Shown here one piece after another: positions 52,772-61,194 of a DNA stretch of 64,000 nucleotides. A program made the position numbers and the translations under genes. Origin of the DNA: CAVWZH01 sp963765285 (GTDB taxonomy: Bacteria; Acidobacteriota; Terriglobia; Terriglobales; Acidobacteriaceae); the NCBI GenBank assembly GCA_963765285.1, contig CAVXVR010000006.1, positions 310,001-374,000 on the forward strand, read 5' to 3'. Position 1 is the stretch's first letter, and the number at the start of each line of letters is the position of its first letter. The notes beneath the pieces were generated by a model. That model was given only the letters and a program-made list of their open reading frames with translations. It made no database searches and was not told the DNA's origin.

Positions 52772-53997
52772 GCTTGATGTCGTGCCCGCGCGTGAGAATA
52801 TCGATGACGTACGGAAATAGTCCGAGCGCGTTGGCGCGGACGGCAGGCGCGTCTTCTGCTCGGAAGCTGTGGTCTAGGTTCGTATTTGGGCTGCTGCTTT
52901 TTGCTTTGTCCGCAGCACGGCCGGGTGCGCCGCAGTCTTCAAATCTCCCTCAGCTTGCGGCCCAAGGCCAAGCTGCCCTGCGGGACCAAAAATTCGATCA
53001 GGCAGAAACGATCTATGAGCAGGTGGTGAAGCTCGATCCGCGATCCCCGCTTGCTCATTCCAATCTTGGACTGGCTCTCTACATGCAGGAACGGTATCCA
53101 CGGGCGATTATTGAGTTGCGGAAAGCCCTCGACCTCGACTCGCATCTCGATCACGCCCAGGTTCTTTTGGCGTTGAGTTATTTCAACACTGGAGACCTCG
53201 ACCGCGCTGTTCCCTTGCTGGAGAAATCGTATCAAGCTAGAAAGGATGATCCGGTAGTCGTGGCTCATTTGGGGTTGGCTTACTTGAAGCAACAGAAAGA
53301 CGAGAAAGCCCTGGGGTTGCTGAGCCACTGGGCTGAGCTTGAGCCCGACAGTTCTGATGCCCTCTACTTCAAGGGAAAGGCCGCAACCTACGTGGCCTCG
53401 GACGCGTTCTCGCGGTTAACCAAGATCGCGCCCGATTCGTACCGCATGTTCCAACTGCGGGCTGAGATGCTGCGGCAGCAGCAGGGAATGACGCCGGCGG
53501 CGATCAACGAATACAAAAAAGCCATAGCGCAGAAACCCGACGCTGCCGGACTGCATTACGCTCTGGGCACGCTCTATCGCGAAGGCGGACGCCTAGACGA
53601 TGCGCTGGCGGAGTTGAACGAGGAGCTGAAGATTTCGCCGGGCGACGCCATGACTGACTATCTGATTGGTGATATTTATTTGCTGCAGAACAAGCTGGAT
53701 GATGCCGAAAGCCACTTGATCCGGGCATTGAGCGTGCAGCCCGGACTGACAGACGCTCAACTCGATTTGGCCAAGACTTACCATGCTCAGGGTAAGGTTG
53801 CCGAGGCGGTGAAGTTGTTGCAGTCGGTCGTCGTTTCTGATCCCGACCGGCAAGATGCCCATTACCTGCTTTTCGGCTTGTACAAAGAGCAGGGCCAAAT
53901 GGAGGAAGCGCGCAGGGAATTGCGGGCCTTCGAGGAACTGAAACGCAAAGCCACGGACGAGGACCAGAAGCGCATGCGGCTTGACCCGGTCAATTAA
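52768..53997 (+). CDS. Secreted or membrane-anchored TPR-repeat protein
   Basis: 409 residues. A hydrophobic export segment (SRFVFGLLLFALSAARPG, about 36-53) precedes about eight TPR motifs: LAAQGQAALRDQKFDQAETIYEQ, AHSNLGLALYMQERYPRAIIEL, and later AGLHYALGTLYREGGRLDDAL and DAQLDLAKTYHAQGKVAEAV. No catalytic domain is present. The four-base overlap with the molybdoenzyme gene makes co-translation likely. A role in assembling or docking that enzyme is possible, but similar TPR proteins are common in Acidobacteria. Confidence 0.82.
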   Translation: MSLMSCPRVRISMTYGNSPSALARTAGASSARKLWSRFVFGLLLFALSAARPGAPQSSNLPQLAAQGQAALRDQKFDQAETIYEQVVKLDPRSPLAHSNLGLALYMQERYPRAIIELRKALDLDSHLDHAQVLLALSYFNTGDLDRAVPLLEKSYQARKDDPVVVAHLGLAYLKQQKDEKALGLLSHWAELEPDSSDALYFKGKAATYVASDAFSRLTKIAPDSYRMFQLRAEMLRQQQGMTPAAINEYKKAIAQKPDAAGLHYALGTLYREGGRLDDALAELNEELKISPGDAMTDYLIGDIYLLQNKLDDAESHLIRALSVQPGLTDAQLDLAKTYHAQGKVAEAVKLLQSVVVSDPDRQDAHYLLFGLYKEQGQMEEARRELRAFEELKRKATDEDQKRMRLDPVN

Positions 53998-54011
53998 TCG
54001 AGCGCTGCTGC

Positions 54012-54054
54012 TTGACAACGATGCCTCTTGGCCGATATCTTGCTAAGCGCTTAG
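54012..54054 (+). promoter_or_regulatory. Promoter with LacI-type operator for the sugar-oxidation operon
   Basis: A perfect -35 TTGACA (54012-54017), an 18-base spacer, and TATCTT (54036-54041) as -10. Overlapping the expected transcription start is the perfect palindrome CTAAGCGCTTAG (54043-54054), which matches the TAA-nCGn-TTA form of LacI/GalR-family operators. A second imperfect palindrome, ATCAGCCATTGGTTGAT, follows at about 54057-54073. The first gene starts at 54103. The regulator is not encoded in the window. Confidence 0.65.
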
Positions 54055-54102
54055 TTAATCAGCCATTGGTTGATTCTAGGGTGCTGAAAGGGACTTATCG
54101 CT

Positions 54103-55263
54103 ATGTCTGCTGAGCGGGTTCTCGCAGCTGCGCTGGTTGAACCGGGAAAGTACGAACTGCGCGAGTTTCCCATGCCGGAGCCAGCCCCCGGTTGTGTTCT
54201 GGTGAAGATGGAACTCTCCGGAATCTGCGGCACCGACAAGCACACCTATCAGGGCTACACCACACAGTATGCTGGCGACGGAAACGGCAAGCAGATTCGT
54301 TTCCCTATCATTCAGGGCCACGAAAACGTCGGAACTGTCGCCGCCATCGGAGGCAAGGGTCTGTACGAAGACTTCGAAGGCATCCCGCTGAAGATTGGGG
54401 ACCGCGTCGTGGTGGGTGCGAACGTCTCCTGTGGCACCTGCTACTACTGCCGTCACGACTTCCCCTACTACTTCTGCCAGAACATGACGGATTACGGCAA
54501 CAACCTAAGCGCTGCCGATCCCCCGTATTTGTTCGGCGGCTGGTCGCAGTACATGTACATCATTCCGGGAAGCTTCTTGCTTCGGGTTCCCGACGAACTG
54601 CCCTCCGAAGTCGCCGTCCTCACGGAAATCATGGCGGTAACGGTGGGGCTCGATCGCGCGAAGCAGATGTCGGCTTTCCCCAGCGAAGCCTTTTTGTTTG
54701 ATGATACCGTCGTGGTTCTTGGCGTTGGGGCGCTTGGCATGTGTTTCCTGATGAAAGCCCGAATGCTCGGGGCGGGAAACATTATTGCTGTCGATCTTTC
54801 AGATTACCGTCTGCAGTTTGCCAAGCGCCTGGGAGCCGATCACACGCTGAACGTTGGCAAGACCACTCTAGCCGAACGCCTGGATTTTGTTCGCAGCCTG
54901 ACTCATGGCCGTGGGGCTGACATGGTGATCGAGACCGCAGGCGTGCCGAAGGCCGTGCCGGAAGGGCTTGAAATGCTCCGGTTGGGAGGCCTGCTGGTGG
55001 AAGCCGGAAACTTTTCCGACCTCGGCGAAGTGCCCATCAGTCCGCATCGGCATCTTTGCGCGAAGAGCGTGCGCATTCTCGGCGTCGGTGGCGAGGAGCC
55101 GTCGAGTTATGGGCCCAGCATGCGGCAGATGGCACGCTATATGCAGACGTATCCTTTACGCGAATTCGTCTCCCATCGCTATCCGTTGCGTGACGTGGAA
55201 GCAGCGGTGCACAAATCTATCGCGCCCGATTCCATGAAGGTTGCGATTGAGCCGTGGTCCTGA
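54103..55263 (+). CDS. Zinc-dependent medium-chain dehydrogenase (sorbitol/threonine dehydrogenase-like)
   Basis: 386 residues. Catalytic zinc ligands Cys42 (SGICGTDKH) and His73-Glu74 (QGHENVG); structural zinc site Cys110-xx-Cys113-xx-Cys116-x8-Cys125 (CGTCYYCRHDFPYYFC). The Rossmann signature is VVVLGVGALGM, with Asp in IIAVDLSDYR favouring NAD. Insertions after Gly52 (YTTQYAGDGNGKQ) and the one-residue-longer structural lobe are unlike classic sorbitol dehydrogenase. It likely oxidises a polyol or sugar derivative. It is the first gene of a three-gene run behind the LacI-type operator. Confidence 0.9.
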   Translation: MSAERVLAAALVEPGKYELREFPMPEPAPGCVLVKMELSGICGTDKHTYQGYTTQYAGDGNGKQIRFPIIQGHENVGTVAAIGGKGLYEDFEGIPLKIGDRVVVGANVSCGTCYYCRHDFPYYFCQNMTDYGNNLSAADPPYLFGGWSQYMYIIPGSFLLRVPDELPSEVAVLTEIMAVTVGLDRAKQMSAFPSEAFLFDDTVVVLGVGALGMCFLMKARMLGAGNIIAVDLSDYRLQFAKRLGADHTLNVGKTTLAERLDFVRSLTHGRGADMVIETAGVPKAVPEGLEMLRLGGLLVEAGNFSDLGEVPISPHRHLCAKSVRILGVGGEEPSSYGPSMRQMARYMQTYPLREFVSHRYPLRDVEAAVHKSIAPDSMKVAIEPWS

Positions 55264-55360
55264 CTTAGATCGGCTGATTTAGTTCCTGACCACGGCCTTG
55301 GCCGGGCCGACCGTGAAAGCTGAGCAAATGAGCAACATTCAAGCCGGAGGGCTCTGATCG

Positions 55361-56386
55361 ATGGCACGCGGGAAACGAATCGGGTATGCAGTGGTCGGGC
55401 TGGGAAGCATTTCGCAAGTTGCCGTGTTGCCGGCATTCGCCCACAGCAAGAAGTCAAAGGTGGTCGCGGTGGTGAGCGGCGACAAGAAGAAGGCCGACAA
55501 GTTTGCCCAACAGTTCAAGGCCGACCACGCTTACAGCTATGCCGAATATGCCGACTGTCTGCGAAATCCTCAGGTGGATGCGGTCTACATCGCCACTCCG
55601 CCGGGTGAGCACGAGAAATATACCGTTGAGGCGGCCAAGGCGGGTAAGCATGTGCTCTGCGAAAAGCCCCTTTCGGCGACGGTGCAGCAGGCGCGAAATA
55701 TGGTGGCCGCGTGCCGCCGTAACAAAGTGCAATTCATGACCGCGTATCGAAAATATTTCGAGCCGAGCAGCTTAATGCTCAAGAACATGATTTCGAAGGG
55801 AGAACTCGGGCGAATTGACGTTGTGCATACGCTTTTCACAGAGCATCGTCCGTTTGGCGATAGTTCGTCAGCATGGTTGTTTTCAAAAGAGCTATGCGGC
55901 GGCGGCCCGTTGACTGATCTCGGTGTTTATTGCGTGAACACCTGCCGTTGGCTGGTAGGTGAGGACCCCGTCGCGGCCAGCGCTGTAAGCTGGGTTCGGG
56001 ACCGAAGGCGGTATAAGGAGGTCGAGGAGGGGGTTGCGTTTCGCCTCGATTTCCGGAGCGGCCTGGTCCTGCAAGGAACCGCAGCTTACAGCGCGGCTTT
56101 TTCCTCGTTCGTGCACGTCCACGGTGAGAAGGGATGGGCGGAACTGGCCCCTGCGTTTGCGTTTGAAGAGGAACGGCGGATCAGCGGGAAAATTGCCGGA
56201 CGCTGGTTTGCCAAGACTTTCAAGCCGATCGACGAATTCGTTCTGGAGCTGGACGAGTTTGCCAGTTGCATTCAGGAAAATCGCAATCCGGAGCCTGACG
56301 GCGAGCAAGGAATGCGCGACATCATTATCATTCAGGCGATTTATCAAGCTGTCAGAGAACGCCGTACGGTAAAAATCAAATACTGA
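55361..56386 (+). CDS. Gfo/Idh/MocA-family NAD(P)-dependent sugar oxidoreductase
   Basis: 341 residues. N-terminal Rossmann domain with GYAVVGLGSISQVAVLPAF. The family motif CEKPLS (about 106-111) holds the catalytic-type Lys. The C-terminal beta-sheet domain begins near GRIDVVHTLFTEHRP and includes GGGPLTDLGVYCVNTCRWL, where D-x-G-x-Y replaces the H-xxx-D pair, resembling the glucose-fructose oxidoreductase branch. Substrate unknown. It lies between the zinc dehydrogenase and a second family member (15-base gap), indicating stepwise oxidation or epimerisation of a sugar. Confidence 0.9.
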   Translation: MARGKRIGYAVVGLGSISQVAVLPAFAHSKKSKVVAVVSGDKKKADKFAQQFKADHAYSYAEYADCLRNPQVDAVYIATPPGEHEKYTVEAAKAGKHVLCEKPLSATVQQARNMVAACRRNKVQFMTAYRKYFEPSSLMLKNMISKGELGRIDVVHTLFTEHRPFGDSSSAWLFSKELCGGGPLTDLGVYCVNTCRWLVGEDPVAASAVSWVRDRRRYKEVEEGVAFRLDFRSGLVLQGTAAYSAAFSSFVHVHGEKGWAELAPAFAFEEERRISGKIAGRWFAKTFKPIDEFVLELDEFASCIQENRNPEPDGEQGMRDIIIIQAIYQAVRERRTVKIKY

Positions 56387-56401
56387 TAAGGATTACTAAC
56401 T

Positions 56402-57436
56402 ATGGCGAAGTTGGGCATGGGAGTGGTGGGTGTGGGCACGATGGGCAGGCAGCATGCGTTCAACATCCGCCACTTGATTCCGGAAGCGCGGTTGATCGCC
56501 GTCGCCGACGCGGACTTGAAGCGGGCCAAGCAAGTCGCCTCCGAGTTGGAGATTGACCATGCGTACCCGAGCATTGAAGCACTGGTCGAGCGCAAGGACA
56601 TTCAAGCAGTTGTCGTCGTGACTCCGGCGAAATTCCACGGCGCGGCGATGCGAGTATGCACGCAGGCCGGCAAAGACATTTTCTGCGAGAAGCCTTTCAC
56701 GCTAACGGTTCCGGAAGCCGACGAAATGCTCGACCTCACGGCGAAAGCGGGGGTGCGCGTGCAAGTGGGACACGTACGACGTTACGATCCGCCCAACGTG
56801 AAGGCCAAGAAGCGGATTGAAGCCGGCGAAATCGGCGATCCCGTGATCTTCAAGTCTCTCGCCCGCGACCCCGCGCCGCCGCCGGTCAGTTACATGGCCA
56901 GCGGTGTCAATGGCATGTTTTTTCAGGATTCCACCATCCACGAGTTCGACTTGGGCCGTTGGCTGATGAATGACGAGATCTCTGAGATCCACGCCTATGG
57001 CGCGATTCTGGTCTTTCCCGAGGCGGCACAGTTCAACGATATCGACACGGCGCTGCTCAACATGAAATTTTCACGCGGCACCCTGGGAGCAGTTGAGAAC
57101 TACATGCAATCGGGCTACGGGTACGACATTCGCACCGAGATCGTCGGTTCGAAGGGCACCATCATCATGGGATATCTGCAGCACACTGCTGAAATGGTTC
57201 TGACGGCGAGTGGTGCGCGAACCGACGTGGTGGACCATTTTCTGGTTCGCTTTCGCGAGGGTTACCTCGATGAAATGCGCGACTTCGTACAAACCATCCT
57301 TGCCGATCGTCAGCCCAAGGTAGACGCTTTTGACGGGCGTCAGGCGGTGGCAGTGGCGGCGGCGGCGGAAAAATCGTATCGTGAAGGACGGCCGGTAGCC
57401 GTCGAGAATCGCAAGAGGACCTCTCGGGCGGCATGA
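56402..57436 (+). CDS. Gfo/Idh/MocA-family oxidoreductase (inositol 2-dehydrogenase-like)
   Basis: 344 residues. Rossmann motif GVVGVGTMGRQHAFNIRHL, then VVVVTPAKFHGAAM and the catalytic-type Lys in CEKPFTLTVPEAD. The inositol-dehydrogenase-type active site is DSTIHEFDLGRWLM (H-xx-D). HVRRYDP is also typical of that branch. Together with the IolE-like gene at 61195-62097 this hints at inositol or related cyclitol metabolism, though many relatives use other sugars. It is the third gene of the LacI-operator run; the next gene is convergent, 9 bases away. Confidence 0.9.
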   Translation: MAKLGMGVVGVGTMGRQHAFNIRHLIPEARLIAVADADLKRAKQVASELEIDHAYPSIEALVERKDIQAVVVVTPAKFHGAAMRVCTQAGKDIFCEKPFTLTVPEADEMLDLTAKAGVRVQVGHVRRYDPPNVKAKKRIEAGEIGDPVIFKSLARDPAPPPVSYMASGVNGMFFQDSTIHEFDLGRWLMNDEISEIHAYGAILVFPEAAQFNDIDTALLNMKFSRGTLGAVENYMQSGYGYDIRTEIVGSKGTIIMGYLQHTAEMVLTASGARTDVVDHFLVRFREGYLDEMRDFVQTILADRQPKVDAFDGRQAVAVAAAAEKSYREGRPVAVENRKRTSRAA

Positions 57437-57445
57437 CCTGAAGGT

Positions 57446-59278
57446 TCATTCCGTAGGAGTCGGGTTGGGTTTCGCAGGCTGCGAAAGCACAAACTGTTTG
57501 ATAGCGCCCCGGCTGCGCTTCAGTTCCTCTTGGCGAAGGTTATAGAGCTCCTGGTAGCGGCTGAGTTCCTGGCTGGCCGACTCCATCTTATTCATCGCAC
57601 GATAGACCTGCCCTAAGCGATAGTGCGCGATATCCGATTTGGGATCCTGCCGAATAGCTTCAAGATATTCGTTCACAGCCCACTGATTGTCTTTCCGCGC
57701 CGCATACAAATTGGCTAATTCCAAGTGGGCTTCGGGAAAGTTCGGCTGCAATCGCACGGACTTTTCAAGCAATATCTGAGACTGGGCCAAGGTGCCCATT
57801 GCCCCCTTGGCCAATTCCGAACGAAACAGTCCCGCGCCGTAACAGAATGCCAGTTCCGCGCTTTGTGGATGGCTGGTCGCAAGTCTGCTCAAGCGCGGCA
57901 GAAGCGCCTGCCAATCCTTAGGCGCAAGAAAACTCAGCACCGTCTTCCAGGCTTGAAAGACAGCGGGCGAGTCCGGTTCCAGTTCAAGCGCTGCAGTGAA
58001 GGCGTCTCCTGCTTCCGAATATTCGCGCACGGCATAATGACTGAAAGCTAAGCCCAGAGACTGACGCGAGGACTTGGGAAACTTCTGTGCGCCAACTCGA
58101 AAAACTTCCGCTGCCGGCCCGAAGGTAAAGTGGGAGAGATATTCCATACCGAGGTCGAAGTAATTCTGTTCATTCGCAGAATCAAGCTCCACAGCGCGCT
58201 GGTAGCTTTGCACAGCATCGAGATACTGCCCCGAGTCTTCCTCCACGTTCGCGAGAGCGGTGTACAGCTCCGCCGATGGGTTAACCTTAAGCGCTTGCTG
58301 CAACAGATCGATAGCAGCCGCAGACTTACCTGCGTTCTTGTAAGCCGCTGCAAGATTCACGAGGATCGCCTGGTTCGTAGGGTCCTGATGCATGGCGGCT
58401 TCGAGTCGCGGAATTGCTTGTGCATACGCTCCGGCCGACGCGAACAGAAGACCGAGGGCCAAGTTCTGTTTTTCCGACAGGTTGGCCGGCGGCGCTGGCA
58501 GGTTCGCGGAGGAAAGCTCGGTTCCGGTCGAAAGAGATGCCCGTGCCAGTGCCAGATAGATTTCGTAAGAGTCTGGCTTGATCGCATAGGCGCGACTGTA
58601 AGACTCCGAAGCGGCGGCATATTCTTTCAGGTCCTCAGCCACGACTCCGGCCAACGAAAAGTACTTAACAGCCTGATCCGGCTCCTGGGGCGCGGAGACC
58701 TGATTCAGCACTTTCGTCGCAGCCGCGTTTTGTTTGGCCTCGTGCAACGCCAAAGCCCATTCGTATCCAACTTGAAAATCTCCGGGGCGGACATTCCACG
58801 CCTTTTCGAGATAGCCAGTGGCCGCAGCATAGTCGTGAAGCGCCGAGAGCGACGTTCCCAGGCCCAACAAAGCGGTGAAATTCTGCGGTTCGCGGGCTTG
58901 CGCTTCACGAAAAGCGGCCCCGGAGTCTTTGTATCGCCCGAGCTTTGAAAGCAGCACGCCAAGATTGTTGTATCCCATGGCCGATTGCGGGGCGAGACGG
59001 ATTACCGCCCGAAAACTTTCCTCCGCTTCCTGATCGCGGCCGAGTTCACTTGCGGCCAATCCCTGCAAGTTGTAGAGAGCCGGGTCATGCGCGCCCGCCG
59101 CAATGCTGGCGTTGATCAGATCGAGCGCATCAGATGTCTTGCCGGCTTGAAGAAGCTCCACGGCCTGTTGGAATGCCGCCTGCGCATCCGCGGTCTGCGG
59201 CGAGGCGATGCCGGGAATAAAAAAGACGCACGTCGCCAGTAGGGCGAGAATGATGACGGTACGAAGGCGTCCCAACAT
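57446..59278 (-). CDS. Secreted TPR-repeat protein
   Basis: 610 residues from ATG 59278 (MLGRLRTVIILALLATCVFF); the longer frame to 59575 overlaps the upstream gene in another frame. The signal peptide ends near FIPGIASPQT. More than ten TPR motifs follow, for example AAFQQAVELLQAGKTSDALD, MGYNNLGVLLSKLGRYKDSG, YFDLGMEYLSHFTFGPAAEV and IAHYRLGQVYRAMNKMESAS. It lies 12 bases after the CRTAC1-like gene and is surely co-transcribed. Such pairs are frequent in Acidobacteria; the joint function is not established. Confidence 0.84.
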   Translation of the reverse strand: MLGRLRTVIILALLATCVFFIPGIASPQTADAQAAFQQAVELLQAGKTSDALDLINASIAAGAHDPALYNLQGLAASELGRDQEAEESFRAVIRLAPQSAMGYNNLGVLLSKLGRYKDSGAAFREAQAREPQNFTALLGLGTSLSALHDYAAATGYLEKAWNVRPGDFQVGYEWALALHEAKQNAAATKVLNQVSAPQEPDQAVKYFSLAGVVAEDLKEYAAASESYSRAYAIKPDSYEIYLALARASLSTGTELSSANLPAPPANLSEKQNLALGLLFASAGAYAQAIPRLEAAMHQDPTNQAILVNLAAAYKNAGKSAAAIDLLQQALKVNPSAELYTALANVEEDSGQYLDAVQSYQRAVELDSANEQNYFDLGMEYLSHFTFGPAAEVFRVGAQKFPKSSRQSLGLAFSHYAVREYSEAGDAFTAALELEPDSPAVFQAWKTVLSFLAPKDWQALLPRLSRLATSHPQSAELAFCYGAGLFRSELAKGAMGTLAQSQILLEKSVRLQPNFPEAHLELANLYAARKDNQWAVNEYLEAIRQDPKSDIAHYRLGQVYRAMNKMESASQELSRYQELYNLRQEELKRSRGAIKQFVLSQPAKPNPTPTE

Positions 59279-59289
59279 CCGATGCCAGC

Positions 59290-61020
59290 TCAAAACTTGT
59301 CCTGTGAAACGATTCCTTTGCCTTCCTGGACCACAACCAGCCGATTCGCAGGCACATGTTCCAGCGTCTCTTCCACTCCGCCCAGCCAGCGGACTTGCAC
59401 GCGCGCTTCCTTCGCCCCGCCCAGGCCGAAATGCAGGCGCAGATCGTTCTGCGAACAGAAACTTCCGCCGCTGCGAACTTCCTGCACCTGGCGCCGGCCG
59501 TTCGCTTCCACCACCACGCGCGAACCAATCGCTGCCCGGTTGGTTTTCGTTCCCAACAGCTTCACCAGCAACCAAGAATTCGCGGGAGGCGCTTCATTGC
59601 GCAGCAACGTTGGGTAATCGTTCAGGTTGTTGATCAGGATGTTGGTACGTCCGGTGTTGAAAATATCGCCAAACGCTACGCCTCGACTGCATCGCGACTC
59701 ACCAAACGCAGGCCCAGCCTGCCCCGAAATATCTTCAAACCGACTGCCATCGACGTTCCGCATGAGGATGAACTTGCTCTCCGTCTTCGGGAGTATGTGG
59801 TGAGTGCCGGTGCCGGGCGGATAGATGGAACCGCCAACAATCAGCAGATCAGGCCGGCCGTCGTCATCGAAATCCATAAAGCCGGTGCCCCACTTCACTG
59901 AACTGGTTACGCCTGCCAGTCCAGCCGGGACAGTGACATCGGTGAAAAAACCCTTGCCTTCATTGTGATAGAGGTTGGGCGTCTCGTCGGAGAAGTTCGT
60001 CTTGATAATGTCGAGCCAGCCGTCGCCATCATAGTCGGCGGAATCAGCGCCCATTCCGCCCTGAGTACGGCCGTTGGCATCGTAGGCTACGCCAGCCAAC
60101 GTGCCACTCTCGCGGAATGTGCCGTCGCGATTGTTCATAAAAAGCAGGCTGGCCGTGGAATCGTCGGCAACATAGATATCGGGCCAGCCGTCGTTGTCAT
60201 AATCGCTCACGCAGGGGGTAAAACTGTAGGTGAGCGGAGCTTTCGTGATGCCCGCTGCCTCGGACACATCCGTGAAGGTGCCGTCGCCTTTATTGAGATA
60301 AAGAAAGTTCCTGGTGCCCTTGAGCCCGGCGACTCCGTAGAGCACCGGTGATTCCTGACCGGCCAGCGCCGGGTCGCTCTCATATAGCTTCAAGCCATAC
60401 TCATAGTCCACATAGTTACTGACGAAGAGATCGAGATGACCGTCCCGGTTATAGTCCACAAATGCCGCCCCGGTGTTCCAGCGGTCTTCGGTCTGCATCA
60501 GGCCCGACTCGCGCGTGACGTCCGTGAACGTTCCGTTGCCGTTGTTGTGATACAGAACGTTGCGGCCGTAGTACGTAACAAAAAGATCCAGGTGGCCGTC
60601 GTTATCGTAGTCACCAACGCAGACGCCCTGCCCCCAGCCATGTCGCACCAATCCTGCCTTCTCGGTGACGTCGGTAAAAGTGCCGTCGCGATTGTTGTGA
60701 TAAAGGTGATTAGTGGGCTCCTCGCCTTTGGGAAAATCCTTCATTCCCCAACCGTTGACGACGAAAATATCGAGCCAGCCGTCGTTGTCGTAATCAAATA
60801 GGGCGATGCCGCCGCCAGTGGTCGATAGCAGAAAGTCTTTGCTGTCATGTCCGATGAGTACAGTCTTCGAAAGAAGTCCGGCTTTCTGCCCGACGTCAAC
60901 ATAGCGCGGAAAGTAGAGCGGCTCAACGGCCGCAAGTCCCGAAGCCCGCGAGGGGCGAAGCAGGTAGCCCCCAGCCGCTACTGCGGCCAGGTGTTTGAGC
61001 CACTGTCGGCGGTTCATCAT
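59290..61020 (-). CDS. CRTAC1-like FG-GAP/VCBS repeat protein with ASPIC/UnbV domain
   Basis: About 576 residues from ATG 61020 or 61017. A Tat-like leader (NRRQWLKHLAAVAAGGYLL) suggests export. FG-GAP/VCBS repeats, each with a calcium-binding DxDxDG-type loop, run through about 65-430 (LFDYDNDGWLDIFVVNGWG; VGDYDNDGHLDLFVTYYG; SDYDNDGWPDIYVADDS; ADYDGDGWLDIIKTNF; MDFDDDGRPDLLIVGGS). The ASPIC/UnbV domain is at the C-terminus (RAAIGSRVVVEANGRRQVQE; RLHFGLGGAKEARVQVRWLG). These beta-propeller proteins act outside the cytoplasm and may bind carbohydrate or cell-surface partners. It is the upstream partner of the TPR gene. Confidence 0.9.
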   Translation of the reverse strand: MMNRRQWLKHLAAVAAGGYLLRPSRASGLAAVEPLYFPRYVDVGQKAGLLSKTVLIGHDSKDFLLSTTGGGIALFDYDNDGWLDIFVVNGWGMKDFPKGEEPTNHLYHNNRDGTFTDVTEKAGLVRHGWGQGVCVGDYDNDGHLDLFVTYYGRNVLYHNNGNGTFTDVTRESGLMQTEDRWNTGAAFVDYNRDGHLDLFVSNYVDYEYGLKLYESDPALAGQESPVLYGVAGLKGTRNFLYLNKGDGTFTDVSEAAGITKAPLTYSFTPCVSDYDNDGWPDIYVADDSTASLLFMNNRDGTFRESGTLAGVAYDANGRTQGGMGADSADYDGDGWLDIIKTNFSDETPNLYHNEGKGFFTDVTVPAGLAGVTSSVKWGTGFMDFDDDGRPDLLIVGGSIYPPGTGTHHILPKTESKFILMRNVDGSRFEDISGQAGPAFGESRCSRGVAFGDIFNTGRTNILINNLNDYPTLLRNEAPPANSWLLVKLLGTKTNRAAIGSRVVVEANGRRQVQEVRSGGSFCSQNDLRLHFGLGGAKEARVQVRWLGGVEETLEHVPANRLVVVQEGKGIVSQDKF

Positions 61021-61090
61021 CTTGATTCTAATGCCGGGATGGGGAAGCAAGAAGCCGACCGAGGAGTGGAGGTGTCAACAGCGAAACCCA

Positions 61091-61150
61091 GATTCCCTTC
61101 GACTTCGCTGAGGGCGGGCTCTCGCGCATAAATACGCGCTCGGAATGACA
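61091..61150. repeat. Variant TTCGACTTCGCTGAGG...GGAATGAC repeat
   Basis: CCCTTCGACTTCGCTGAGGG (with CCCT/AGGG arms), then CGCGCATAAATACGCGC and TCGGAATGAC. A diverged relative of the TTCGGGATGAC family, between the IolE-like and CRTAC1-like genes. Confidence 0.5.
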
Positions 61151-61194
61151 CTTGTTCCGAGGATTTGAAACCGTTCGCTAGTTTCGATCTCCGG

